Part shown: piece by piece, positions 12,481-23,554 of the stretch | Layout: every line of letters begins with the position of its first letter | Position numbering within the stretch: position 1 is the stretch's first letter | Assembly (NCBI GenBank): GCA_029718625.1 | Contig: CM056376.1 | Coordinates: 92,102,899-92,166,898, forward strand | Source of the DNA: Synaphobranchus kaupii | Lineage: Eukaryota > Chordata > Actinopteri > Anguilliformes > Synaphobranchidae | Reading direction: 5' to 3' | DNA: 64,000 bases | Notes under the pieces: model-generated | Told to the model about the DNA's origin: nothing | The model's input: only the letters and a program-made list of their open reading frames with translations | Databases searched by the model: none | Position numbers and translations under genes: made by a program

Positions 12481-12640
12481 TTTTTTTATTTCTGATACAC
12501 ATGCCTCTAAATTTAGGAGTTGGGAAAGGTCATTTGGCTTTACAGGTACATATAGCTGTGTATCATCAGTGTAGCAATGAAATTTAACACCATATTTGCA
12601 AATGATGTCACCAAGGGGAAGCATATAGATAGAAAAAATC
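12451..12640 (-). pseudogene. LINE reverse transcriptase palm fragment (Y-T-D-D)
   Basis: It encodes SIYMLPLGDIICKYGVKFHC followed by YTDDTQLYV, the catalytic palm motif of reverse transcriptase (usually F/Y-A-D-D; here the second residue is T, as in many L2 elements). Upstream codons match the sequence expected just after GVPQGSVLAPLLF, which lies about 0.9 kb away at 13520-13560 beyond an insertion. The fragment is therefore the natural continuation of 13520-13961. Confidence 0.8.
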
Positions 12641-13518
12641 ACACCCAGGTGGTGAAGTAAGCGGTGCAGGTTTATGAGCAATCATATTAAAAAATGCAAT
12701 AGAAAATGTGTGTGTTGTTTACATGTAAAAAGCAATGGCCTCTGGTTTGGTGATATTTATTTACATACGCAATATACTCTGATAACAAACAGGAAAGATT
12801 ACAGTTATTATTTGAACAATAACAATGGAATTCCAAACTCAACAAGAGGGTGCATGGATTGTTGGGCCGTTCCATAACTGACTGGGTCCAGCAGAACACT
12901 GGTGGTAGATTTTGTATTGATTTCGCTTCGGGGGGTTGCTATGGCGAATGTTCAGGTGGAATGTTCAAAACTCCACTCTAGCGGCAGTTGGTAATTTCAA
13001 TTTCAAAGCCATTTTCTAACTTGTGATGATGACTACAGTTTTTTTACACAGACATAATATGTATCAAAATGTTCATGTGGTTCCCAGGATTCCTACAGTG
13101 TAAATATCTAAGCTGTGACATTTTTAGTTTATAAAATATTCAGTGTTGTTTGAAAACCATGCTCCCCATTCACACAAATGGTGGAATGTTCAAAGCTCCA
13201 CTCTAGCGGCAGCTGGTCATTTCTATTTCAAACCCATTTTCTAACTTGTGACCACGACTACAGTTTTTAAGCTACACAAGACATATTATATACAGATGTG
13301 CATCTGGTTCCCAGGATTCCTACGGTGTGAATATCAAAGCTGTGACGTGTATATTTTTTGAGATAGAGCTGTCTGAAGCTGGGCATGCTTTTCTCAAGCT
13401 ACTATTGTATTGCCGGGCATGTGACGCATAGGCGACTCCTGATTGGTTTAAATCTCGTACTACGGACGGACAGACGGACGGACACACATGTCACGTATAG
13501 AAGCAGCTTCACTGCTTA
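12640..13518. mobile_element. ~0.88-kb insertion within the LINE reverse transcriptase
   Basis: It separates LLF from SIYM of the LINE protein and breaks within a run of A residues. The exact ends are therefore uncertain by a few bases. Its ends show short imperfect inverted similarity (AAGCGGTGCAG on the left; CTTCACTGCTT on the right), each next to a TA. It contains two tandem units of about 235 bp (12956-13188 and 13189-13420) and a GGACGGACAGACGGACGGAC stretch near the right end. No coding domain. Probably a non-autonomous DNA transposon. Confidence 0.5.
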
Positions 13519-13519
13519 A

Positions 13520-13961
13520 AAAGCAAAGGGGCAAGGACCGATCCCTGTGGTACACCAAACTTTACTTAAAATTCAGAGATTGTATTATTGTAAATTACAC
13601 GTTGAGTTCTATTTGATACATAAGAATGAAACCAAGAAAGCACTGTCCCCTGTAAGCCAATATGCTTCTCCAGGCAGCTGAGAAGTATGCTATGGTCCAC
13701 GGTGTCAAAAGCTGCACTCAGGTCAAGAAGCAGCAACAATGATGTTAAGTCAGAATCAACAGTAAACAGTAGATCATTGATTACTCTGGTCAAGGCGGTT
13801 TCAGTAGAATGACGGGACCGAAAGCCAGATTGAAATTTATCGTAAAGATTATTGTTGGATAGGTAGGCAGTAAGTTGATCAGCGACAGTCCTTTCAAGTA
13901 ATTTCAACATAAAAGGAAGATTGGAAATTGGTCTATAATTATTCAGAATTTGCGGTACCAT
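13520..13961 (-). pseudogene. LINE reverse transcriptase fingers/palm fragment
   Basis: It encodes the N-terminal half of a non-LTR reverse transcriptase: LNNYRPISNLPFMLKLLER, FQSGFRSRHSTETALTRV, then the first catalytic aspartate block LLLLLDLSAAFDTVDHSIL, and WFHSYVSNRTQRV. After an in-frame stop it continues into FGVPQGSVLAPLLF, the conserved block before the palm. Together with 12451-12640 and 11781-12480 it forms one LINE copy. It is a retroposon relic with no host function implied. Confidence 0.9.
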
Positions 13962-13964
13962 CTT

Positions 13965-15887
13965 GGGCCATATCTTGGCGATCTTGGCGCTTGGTCTAAG
14001 CGCATGGCGCTAAGTCCATTTAGGGCGTGTCCAAGTCCACTTTTGCTATTTTAACGGCGTGTTTTTTGGGCGCTAAGCACAGCGCAAGGTGCAACTGGGC
14101 TGAACCTAGTCTCTTCATTAATTATAGGTGTGTCTTGGGCGTGACATGCAATAAACCAATCAAAATGTTATATCCCATTCCCTTTAAAAGCCTGCTTTTC
14201 CACCTTGGCGGATTGCTTATGATGGCGAAACAGACATGCTCGTGCGTGTTTAGTGCGATCAAGGAATAGGCTATATGGATCAATAGTAGCCTATGATCAA
14301 TATTATTCGGGCTAACCATTATGAGTTCCCGGTAATTCCTGACAGTGCTGTTTACAAAATATATGCGGTTAAATTTCATTAAAAGCACCTGCAACAGCTG
14401 AGAATAAGCGACCAATTGCTTCCGTCTCACCTTAGAAAACGGCAAATTAGCCTGCTTGTTTAACGAATTTCATTTGATTATGCAATGAACTCATATTCAA
14501 GCTTCATCCAAAGTTCATTAGGCTACCTGCATTCTAATTTTGATTACTAACATAAATAACGTTATTTTGCCTTAATGATGACACTAAATATAATAAATCT
14601 GTCAGGTTGGCAACCCATAGGTTCAGCATTTTCCCTTATTTTATGTGTGCTTATGGAAATGCGACCAACCTATTTTACTGGTAGCGTAATGCTTTAAAAC
14701 GATCCACTTTCCCAGGAAGACCGTAAAAAATGTGATTTACAGCAGAGGAAACAGACCTGCTCCTGTAACGCGCACATGCAGATAATAGCATTAAAATTAA
14801 TTGTGAATTAATTTTGTAACGTGCTGCAAATTTCGTTTCTAATTAGTCGCTTAGTTCTCTTTAAAATGTTTTGTTCAGTTATGGAATAACAGGTGAAATC
14901 AGCGGTGTTTTAATAAGCTGAGGTTATGGAAACCTTGTCACTGTAATTAAAAAAATATGAAGGACGAAGAATAGCTAAGGGTACAATTCAGTTAACATGA
15001 TGACATTTATCTCCGTTTTTTAACCATAGGCTATCGAAACCATATGTATGCACAGCGAATCCGCTGTAGCCTAGGCTATTTGAAAAACAATAAAAGCAAT
15101 ATTCACTGGACAAGGTTTTGAACTTTTTTCAGTCACAAACCATTCTTTTTACTTACAGGCTGTATTCCTAGATAAACAGAGCTGTATTGTAATGACGTCT
15201 GAAGCACATTTTCAGAACTCAAAAGTCCGTCTATTGCAGTGCGCGAGTTTTCCATTGAATGACAATTGACGCATTAGGTGTAAATGACAATTCGCGCATT
15301 AGGCTTGATATAGGTGTTATCAGCTCCTTTTTAATGGATAGCCATTGTCCCTTACCATTGCACATCGCCTGGATGTTGATGGAGTGGGCTGAGAGCAATG
15401 TAATGTGGCATCGTTTCCCTTCGCTGAGGGAAAGGTATGTGGACCTATGGAACCTTTTATTATTATGCATTTTTGATATAGCCTACACAATAATAATATT
15501 TCACATTGTGATCTAGATATTTTAGTCATGCTTGTGCGCGCCCCTGTGTGTAACAGACAGGAGGGTACGCGCGTTGTGCACACGCCTATGTAGACGCACT
15601 TATATGCGCCGTTAAAATAACATGTAAACAACTGCGACATGACTTTAGACCAGGCTTGTGGTGGTTCTAGCGCAAGCGCTTTCTGCTGGTTCAAGATAGC
15701 AATACGCCAAAAAGAATCCTGGCCACTCCTCATTTCAAGACCAACACGCCTGGTTCACTTGTAATGGGTGCAAGAATACATGCTAGTTAAAGGACGTAAG
15801 CGTTAGGCGTTATTATGGACCTAGCGCCGAGTGTAAGATAGCAAAGACACTTGCGTTTGGGTTAGCGCCGGGTGTAAGAAAGGGCCC
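13965..15887 (-). mobile_element. TIR DNA transposon copy 2 (1923 bp, 3-bp TSD CTT)
   Basis: This is an inverted, highly similar copy of 5163-7094, with CTT duplicated at 13962-13964 and 15888-15890. Its left terminus reads GGGCCATATCTT (one change from GGGCCCTATCTT), and its right terminus is GGGCCC preceded by GTGTAAGAAA. The host sequence is a LINE ORF that reads cleanly from one flank to the other when the element and one copy of the triplet are disregarded, which supports the 3-bp duplication. The equivalents of the copy 1 small frames are intact here (15320-15733 minus, 14122-14445 minus, 15259-15516 plus). No transposase. Confidence 0.8.
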
Positions 15888-16045
15888 CTTAGGTTTGTTA
15901 AGCAGCGGTTTAATAATGGCAGCTTTAAAAGCTGAGGGCACAGAGCCCATTTGAAGAAATGACTCCTACCTTTTCTCATTTTTATTGCACAACTAGGCAG
16001 ACTAGATATATGATTCCACCTGTGGGATGTAAGGTTCAACTGAAC

Positions 16046-17700
16046 AGAAATGGCTGTGGTAAGGTTGTTTGGGAGTTGGGCTAATAGACAGAAGGTTGCA
16101 GGTTCAAACCATGAGTGAGACACTCTTGATGTACTCTTTGAGAAAAGTATGAACCTAAATTGGTATTGTTATATGTATTTATCTATTATATAAATTAAAT
16201 TCTATAAACATTGAATATAAATGTTATTTTCTTATTACATGTACAATTGTACAATATAATTGAACTGTTTGCTCAGTAAATAAATACAGCAGTGTTAAGG
16301 ATCGTCATCTAATACTTCAGTAATATCCACAATTTATAAATCTCCCATATGTATCACACACCACACCCGTTGCATTAGGTTTGTATGATATTATGACACA
16401 TCGCAAAGTGGTTGTGAATTATATGAAGAGCTGTAATGGTGCTATTGTGCTATTTGGTTTTGTTTGCAATGCTAACTTTTGGTTTAAGTTATCTTTATAC
16501 TTATTGATTATAAATGGGCCTTCTTAGTGATATTGCACTTTTGTATTTCTGAGATTAACACTGATATTCTGTACGTTTTTTAAGCCACTCTGGATAAGAG
16601 CATCTGCTAATGTAACGTTCCTGGTTTTTCTGTTCTGTGTATTGTTTATTTTCGTGTTTTTTTTTGTACTTTATTATTTTTCATATGCATTGCCCTTAGC
16701 CTTGGTTCCTGTACAGTATGCGTTTCCCTCAGTTCCCCGGTCTGTCTGTGTGCTGTGTTCCAAGTTGTCACTCTCCTGTATCGTGATGGCACTATTCGGG
16801 TGATTTCTGAAGTATTCGGGATTTCCGCCTTCCTTCATGTCTCGTATTCTTTCTTCAGTCTTTTGTATTAAACTGTAGATACTATTAACAATTACTTATT
16901 GCACTTGTGGTTATCTAGTTTAAGTTACACTTACTAAATCTACTAATGTATATGTGTTACTAAACAAAACTAACCCCCGTATTGTAGTTATTTACTAATT
17001 GACACTAACATATCTTCTACGCTTTAACATTCCATTCTCGTGTGCTTTATCTGACTCCTGCTCCCTTCGCATATTGACTGCACCTGTCTCTAGCCTGTAA
17101 CTCTGCCTACCAATCTGAGCACGAGTCTGCCTCTGATCCAGGCCGTGTTGTCTTCAATGTGTTTTCGTGAGTCCGGTCCACGTCTTTGTCATTCCCCCAT
17201 TATTGTATTATCGATTCCCATTGTTATCACCTTTGTCTTGTTTGTAACCCCGCCCTCTCGCACACCTGACCCTCCTTTGTCTTATCCTTCCCCAGTGTTT
17301 ATAAGCCCTCAGTGTGCAGTGTTACTTTATCAGAATGTTGATATTTCTCTGTGCCGATTTCCTGTACGCCTGAGTGTATTGAGAGCACTGCTAGACTTTT
17401 TTTCCATATGACTACAAGCCTGCCTTTCCCTTCTGTTTGTTTGCTGTGTTATTTTCGATTTGAACTTTGCTACGTTTAACTACTCTCTCGACTAGCCCTT
17501 GTGTACTGCTGCCTGTGATTTCCTGGTTTTTGATCTTTTTCATTCCACTGTCTACTCCTGGCTCTCGTTTTGGTACTGTCAGCATTTCTGATAACCTGGT
17601 TTGTGATTTTGGACTGAATAAACAACGTTCTTTGCCTGATCCTGTGGTCCGCGTCTGGGTCCGTATCAGAATCGTAACTGCTAACTGATTCTAATGTAAT
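16046..17700 (+). mobile_element. tRNA-headed SINE interrupted by a solo LTR
   Basis: A tRNA-like head (box B GGTTCAAACC at 16101-16110, preceded by GCTGTGGTAAGG) is followed by a degraded body related to the SINE at 53514-63029. The tail is at 16581-16610 (AAGCCACTCTGGATAAGAGC, then ATCTGCTAA). It resumes after the LTR at 17680-17700 (GCTAACTGATTCTAATGTAA). An AT-rich stretch at about 16190-16570 does not match the SINE and may be a further insertion. Confidence 0.6.
16611..17679 (+). mobile_element. solo LTR (1069 bp) with 5-bp TSD GCTAA
   Basis: It starts TGTAACG and ends CGTAACT (expected CA, so one terminal change), with GCTAA at 16606-16610 and 17680-17684. An AATAAA signal near 17615 precedes the last 65 bases. 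It shares blocks with the reverse complement of 32532-33640, for example GCACTATTCGGGTGATTT, so both belong to one family. No internal coding region or second LTR is nearby, so it is a solo LTR. Confidence 0.8.
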
Positions 17701-18900
17701 ATAATGGATGTCATATTCAAAAGTGTTTGAAAACCGTAGTGGCCATTGGCTGGTATTTCGGGTTGGGTATATTGTTTGCAATGTCACGCAATTATTGCAA
17801 TTACAATTACAGTGTAACACTGAGGTGACTGGACTAAACTGAATGAGGCATTGGGCCTCATTTATCAATATGGACATCAAAAAGAGCGTCTATTTGAAAT
17901 AGCTTGCATATGAAATTCTCACGTGTGATTCATCAAACTTGTGTAAATCGCTGATCTGAGCGTAAATGTATGATCGTATATTAGGAAGCGCGTTCACATC
18001 ATGAATAACCATACTCACACACCCATATATTTGGCTATGCCACCTCCTTTAAAACGCACATGCCAACGTGGTTTTCTCCAGTATTATATGCAACAGGGAA
18101 GCAATGAATTTCTGTGAGGGTAAACTTTAAATGCTTATGAACGAACAAGAAAATAAACGTGTGCTTATTGGGAGCAAGTGGTGTGCAGCCTAGCTCAAAA
18201 GCCGCTATGTGGCAGGGGATAACCAGGGCTAAAATGCTTCCTCTGAATTGCGAGCTACAGCTGAGATAAAAATTAAAAAAGTTGACCATTCACAAAAAAT
18301 GCTGTGCCGGACAGTACAGGAAATAGTACAGGCATCCCGGACCTCATCTGCCAACGTGGTATCACCCATACTCGTCACATAGCGACGCTTCTGCCCAAGC
18401 GTCACTCCTCTGACGCCAAAGGTAGCCTTTTGCGTCGTATATTGACGGTTGTGGCCACAACTTTTCTTTGGTTGTGGCACTTTAATATTATACTTTTTTT
18501 TTTTTTCCTTCATCCGGTAGAGAGTGGTCGGGCTTGCCCACTATCTTAACAGTTCGGGCATGAGCCAGAGGTACGTGAACTCTTGTGAGGTTATGTTTAG
18601 GGGTTGGGGGTGGGGTACGGGAATCACAAACTCACAAAAATCTACGCGCACACGGCGAAGACTGAGTGGGCATGCTCGCGGTCGGTTACCAAGCAACCAC
18701 ATGAATATTCATGAGCAAATCCTTCGCCTTAGTAGGATTTGTGAATTTGCGACTGAGTGTGTCAAATGCTGACTCAAAACATCTCCTTCTGCGTCCAGAG
18801 GATGACGCCGTAGGCTGCTGCCAAAGCGTCACTTGATGACGCCTTGGGATGAGACCAGGCTGCGTCTGCAGAAAAGAGGGTGAAAGTGGCCGTGTAAGGA
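17701..18900. repeat. mixed repeat-derived sequence
   Basis: GGGCCTCATTTATCAA near 17854 is a motif found at the ends of common fish DNA elements, but I cannot find its partner end. The stretch 18012-18180 is related to 848-1015 of the big foldback (TTTAAAACGCACATGC and AAATAAACGTGTGCTT blocks). A direct repeat with the core AAGCGTCACT-TGACGCC occurs at 18391-18417 and 18818-18842. No gene. Confidence 0.45.
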
Positions 18901-21190
18901 GTGATAGAAGACAACTGTGACTTCCTCAAGATTTCGAGATTATATCACACCGGTTGCTACATTTGTTAGGTCTTCTAGGCTAATAAAACTAGATAGGATT
19001 TATAGAAAAAATATGAAAACAGTTTTGCGTCTTGCATACAACATGACTGGTGATGCGTAATTATTTTCATATGGCTGTCTCCAATAAATACTTATACAGA
19101 GCCTATTCCTGATGTAATAATTTTAACCGGCTTCTGCTTCATTCCATTTAGGCAAAGTGCCTTATTTTGTTTGCTTTTCCATCAATTACTGTCACCCTCA
19201 GCTTGGGGTGCACCCCTTTGTAGTAGAAATACAATGTCCTGTTGTTTTAAGGAGTCATGATTCTTCATGTTTATTCTGGGTGAAATCAAGGTGAAACCCG
19301 TTTTCACACAAAATACATTCAATTCTCAGCTGATCCTGCAAACATCAGCTGTGCTTAGTGAACAGAAATTTAAACAGGTAAAAACTCACATATGAAATAC
19401 CATATTTAGCAGTACCATATTTAGCAGTATGCATTAAAATTTAGTACTAAATTTCAGCAAATTTTCTCTTCTATAATAGTTTTTGCAGAAATTGGCAAAC
19501 AAAATATTTCAAAAAGAAACACAAATAATTTAACAATGGCTATTCTGGACATATGGCCACAGGTACAGGACAACAATTTACTGTTTGATGTAATAGGGAG
19601 TGAGCGGTTAGAGCAACATTGCATCTCATTAGAGGTATGGTGGGCATAATATCCATTAGAACAATGTTTATACCCCAAGGTTCAGTGGTTAGAACATCTG
19701 GCCAGCCGTCATGGCAACTGCATCCTTAAAACCAGTCCACAAAAAAGGGCCACCTGCTTCGCCACTTCTCACACATTTGTAATCTAAATTTCAAGAGAGC
19801 CCCTTAGCATTAGAATAGATGCTCTCACTCTGACAGCCTTTGAATGATTTAATTAGCCATAACTGGGATTAGCATCACACAACAGTTTATGTTGTGAACA
19901 CACTAGTTTCCATTGACAGCGAAAAAAGGTGTTTTCTGATGTCTAAATCAACTCTGGCTCTCAGTGATTACCATGCACTTGTGCATTTGTACCCTGTGCA
20001 TTGTATTGCTATTCAAATGCAATTCTATGTGAGATACATGTGAGGAGAAAGTGATGGATGTTGCTTCTTACCAAGCCTCTGAGGTGACTTTCTAACGTCA
20101 TTGAAAAACATCTCAGTAGGCAATCAATTTAATTTACCACGGTGAGCACTGGTCCTTATGGCACATAATACGACATGAAAAAAGTTACTCCCCCCCCCCC
20201 TTTGAAACCCCAGATTGTTTATAAGAGAATGGTACTGCGATGCATCATACCATCTCTCTGCAAATCAGCATGGCTGAAATTTATTTCACTAAATTTAAAA
20301 CTATCATTCGACAGGTTGTTAGCTGCCCTCTGTTTGTCATTGAACCATCACTCTTGGTCTTCCATTCCATTTCATTGTATTCAAAATGTTATTGCGCAAT
20401 GCACTCTGTGACAATTCAATTGTTACAACAAAATGAATGATTGATTATATTTTGGAACTTGTTGGCAGCTGTAATACTCTCCAGCTTTTGTGGCATTGCA
20501 ATTTGTAGGTCTTTTATGTAGTTGTTAGTGGGAGGGCAGTAAGCATGTGTGACTCCTCAGAATGCATATTACTCAAATGGTTCCCTTGCATGTATACATT
20601 TTTATTTTCATGTTCTGTAAATGGTTGACAGACTTACACTTGCACCTCTATCAACCAGACCATTTCTTGTCATAATGGCCAGTTCACCAGTTTTGAAGGA
20701 TCTTAATTTTTTTTTTTTATAGATTTTAGTCGGGTGATGTATGACTTGTTAAAGGTCCCCAATTATTATTTTCAGCAATTTTATATCATATCACATATCA
20801 TATGTCTACCAAAAAAAAAAATCTTTTTTTAAAAGAAAGAAATGACAAAACATTGTTTTTACAAATGTATCCAGTGAGTATCTCTCCCTTTGAGCTGACT
20901 GACCGGGCCGTTTTGGGTGGGCATTGCACATGTTTTTCACATGATCTGACTGGAAATGACAGGAGCACACCTCCCGTCTCCTGCCCACACAACTCCTGCA
21001 CTGTGAACATGGAGTCCCAAATTTATCCGGCGGGGATTACACCAAACATTAGGGTTGTCACCTTCAATGCAGAAAAATAAGTAAGCCCCCCCCCCCCCAT
21101 CAGAAAATTTTGGCAGACATGTTTGATAGGCTACTGTATAAGGATAGACAACAGCTGACAACATTCGCACCTCTGACACGCCTTGACGAA
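18901..21190. other. gene-free intergenic stretch
   Basis: No coding features supported. It includes homopolymer runs (C run near 20191, A run near 20812, C run near 21087) and small spurious frames only. Confidence 0.3.
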
Positions 21191-21194
21191 CATA

Positions 21195-21757
21195 CACTGC
21201 CTGGCCAAAAAAAAAGTCACACACTCTAATATTTTGTGGGACCGCCTTTAGCTTTGATTACGGCGCGCATTCGTTGTGGCATTGTTTCAACAACCTTATA
21301 CAACGTCATAACATTTATTTCCGTCCAGAGTTGCATTCATTTTTGGCCGAGATCTTGTATTGACGACGGGAGAGTCGAACCACTCCGTGAAGTCTTCTCC
21401 AGCACATCCCAAAGACTTTCAATGGGGTTAAGGTCAGGACTCTCATGGTAGCCAATTCATGTGTGCAAATGATTCCTCATGCTCCCTGAACCACTCTTTC
21501 ACAATTTGAGCTCGATGAGTCTTGGCATTGTCGTCCTGGAATATGCCCATTGATGGGATAACCTGGTCATTCAGTACATTCAGGTACTCAGCTGACTTCA
21601 TTTTATTGCTGCATAACGTTGCTGAGCCTAGACCTGACCAATTGAAGCAACCCCAGATCACAACACTGCCTCTAGAGGCTTGTACAGTGGGCACTACGTG
21701 TGGCACTATGCATGACGTGTGCAACGGCGACTTTTTTTTTGTTTTGGCCAGGCAGTC
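21195..21757 (-). mobile_element. Tc1-like transposon remnant, internally deleted (563 bp)
   Basis: The termini CACTGCCTGGCC (left) and GGCCAGGCAGT (right) are inverted repeats flanked by TA at 21193-21194 and 21758-21759, the Tc1/mariner hallmark. The minus strand encodes only the C-terminal part of a Tc1 transposase: [15 protein letters not shown], the second catalytic aspartate in [11 protein letters not shown], and the third acidic residue in SPDLNPIESLWDVLE. A stop codon sits between the NWLP and SPDLNPIE segments. The DNA-binding N-terminus is absent. The copy is non-functional. Confidence 0.85.
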
Positions 21758-21766
21758 TACATGCAT
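21443..21766 (-). pseudogene. Tc1 transposase C-terminal fragment
   Basis: An open stretch of 107 codons carries the central DDE region of a Tc1-like transposase ([26 protein letters not shown]). The frame runs outward through the terminal repeat, so its apparent start codon is artificial. The third catalytic residue lies just downstream of the stop, in the same element. Dead copy. Confidence 0.85.
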
Positions 21767-22021
21767 AGCAGAGCAGCACTTGCAGCGTTGCCCAGTACAA
21801 CTCTGATTCTGTGTCTCTCAACTATTTAACGTGAAACTGGTTTAATTGTATTCATGATTATTTTATTCTGACTATTGTGAAACTTTGTGTCTGTATGGAA
21901 CTTTGTGTCAGAAAATATGAAACAAATTGTGTTGTTTATTGATTCAACAAAATAAATAAAAATAAAATTCAAGGAACGCAAAATTTTATTCTTCAATACA
22001 GGATGATTCTGTGTTCTAAGG

Positions 22022-22995
22022 CAGGGGTTCCTAAACCGGTCCTGGGGGACCCCTGTGTATGCTGGTTTTCGTTGCAACCACAGTTGCAATCCCAGAATTT
22101 TACCAAGCTGTTATTTTTTCTTAATTAGGTGCTTTTCATGTTTGGAGGAATTATTCGCCCTCTTAAGACACATTATGTCAGAAATAGCTATGGATGCCAT
22201 GTAGAACAAACTCCCCATGTTCACGTTGTGCTTATTGTGCTATATTGCAACAATTACATAAAAAGAGGTTACAAAATAATGTATTTTCACTCAAATTAAA
22301 GAGTGAAGTGAATCAATAGGCTCCTAATTAGGTTGTTGAACACGTGTTTAACTCAATTGTTTCTTTAAGCTTATTAACATGTTGGTCCTTAAGCCCTAGA
22401 CCCTGAGCCGACCAGAGGAGGATGGGTTCCCCCATTGAGTCTGGTTCCTTCCAAGGTTTCTTCCTAGTTACACCAGGGAGTTTTTCCTTGCTCTTGTGGG
22501 GAGTTTAGGCTGGGTTTTGCTGTTTTGCTGTGAAGTGCATTGTGACAACTTGTTGTGAAATGCGCTATATAAATAAATATTGATTGATTGATTGATTGAA
22601 CACAATGCAGGTTTGGCTCGTTATCATTTGCTTTGTGTTTGAATTCTTCATAATCTACCAAATGGTTAGTTTTAGTGGCCATGTGTCCACACTTTCACCA
22701 GTTAGGAGCCTATTGATTCAAATCAGTCTTTAAATGGATCTGTTAAATAATTTTCTTATCTTTTTTAAATAATATAGCACAATAAGCACAACGTGAACAT
22801 GGGGAGTTTGTTCTACATGCCATGCATAGCTATTTCAGACATAATGTGTCTTAAGAGGGCGAATAATTCCTCCAAACATGAAAAGCACCTAATTAAGAAA
22901 AATTAACAGCTTGTTAAAATTCTGGGATTGCAACTGTGGTTGCAACGAAAACCAGCATACACAGGGGTCCCCCAGGACCGGTTTGGGAACCCCTG
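22022..22995. mobile_element. palindromic hAT-type element with perfect 8-bp TSD (TTCTAAGG)
   Basis: The element begins CAGGGGTTCC and ends GGAACCCCTG. TTCTAAGG flanks it exactly at 22014-22021 and 22996-23003. An 8-bp duplication with CAGGGG-type ends indicates the hAT superfamily. The arms are long inverted repeats of about 300 bp (22022-22336 pairs with about 22703-22995), so the whole element can fold back. No transposase: a non-autonomous foldback. A LINE tail has inserted into the loop. Confidence 0.85.
22343..22595 (+). mobile_element. 5'-truncated LINE 3' tail inside the hAT loop
   Basis: It contains the conserved fish LINE 3' region (CTGAGCCGACCAGAGGAGGA, later AATGCGCTATATAAATAAAT) and ends in a (TTGA)n tail. 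The heptamer TGAACAC occurs at both edges (about 22336-22342 and 22595-22602) and is a plausible target duplication. It belongs to the same general L2-like group as the LINE at 11414-15990 but lies in the opposite orientation. Confidence 0.7.
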
Positions 22996-23554
22996 TTCTA
23001 AGGGACAGGTGGCAACCCTTCTATACATGTCTGAGACAGATCCCAAAGTTAAAGGCACGGAGGAGAAACAGGAGCCAGTTTGAAAACCAAGGGCCCTGCA
23101 GGAAGGTATCCGGAATGGTAACCTTTTTTTACAGTATATAATTGCAAACTATAGGTTCTATTTTGTTCCTCCAACCATTAGGGTCATCAATATGGATGGC
23201 CTTCTGGGGCCAGAATGCATCGAGACTTTTATACATGGCGGAGCTTCACTGCAGAAGTCCTCTTCAATCTTCTCGCCAATGCATATTGAGACGTGAGACT
23301 GTTTGTATCCTGTGTGCATCCCATATCAACCATATAGTTTTTTTCGTTCTTACGATTCTAATCATCCTCCAAAGGCGGCGGTAAGCACTTACGAGCGACA
23401 TCCACGGATAGCCTTGCTATCTTACGTGGATATAGGCTCTTGGATACTGCATTGATAGGCACGTGTGCTACCGCATTTATTGCGTTCACTCTAGCTAAGC
23501 AAGTCGCGCGTTGAACAGGTTTGTATGCAGTAAAGTACAGGTTTATATCTTTCT

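Larger units (their letters stand above)
11414..15990 (-). mobile_element. L2-like LINE, degenerate, interrupted by two later elements
   Basis: The minus strand carries pieces of one non-LTR retrotransposon ORF2 in the correct order, ending in an (ATTG)n tail at 11414-11440. A fragment at about 15895-15960 (VPSAFKAAIIKPLL) continues across the 13965-15887 TIR element into 13961-13520 (NNYRPISNLPF, then LLLDLSAAFDTVDH, then GVPQGS). It is then broken at about 12640-13518 by another insert and resumes at 12640-12450 (the Y-T-D-D motif in CYTDDTQLYV) and 12480-11781 (C-terminal domain). Premature stops, for example after the NNTISEF segment, show it is dead. The NNYRPIS and FDTVDH motifs and the tail are typical of L2/CR1-group fish LINEs. 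The 5' end is missing. Confidence 0.85.
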
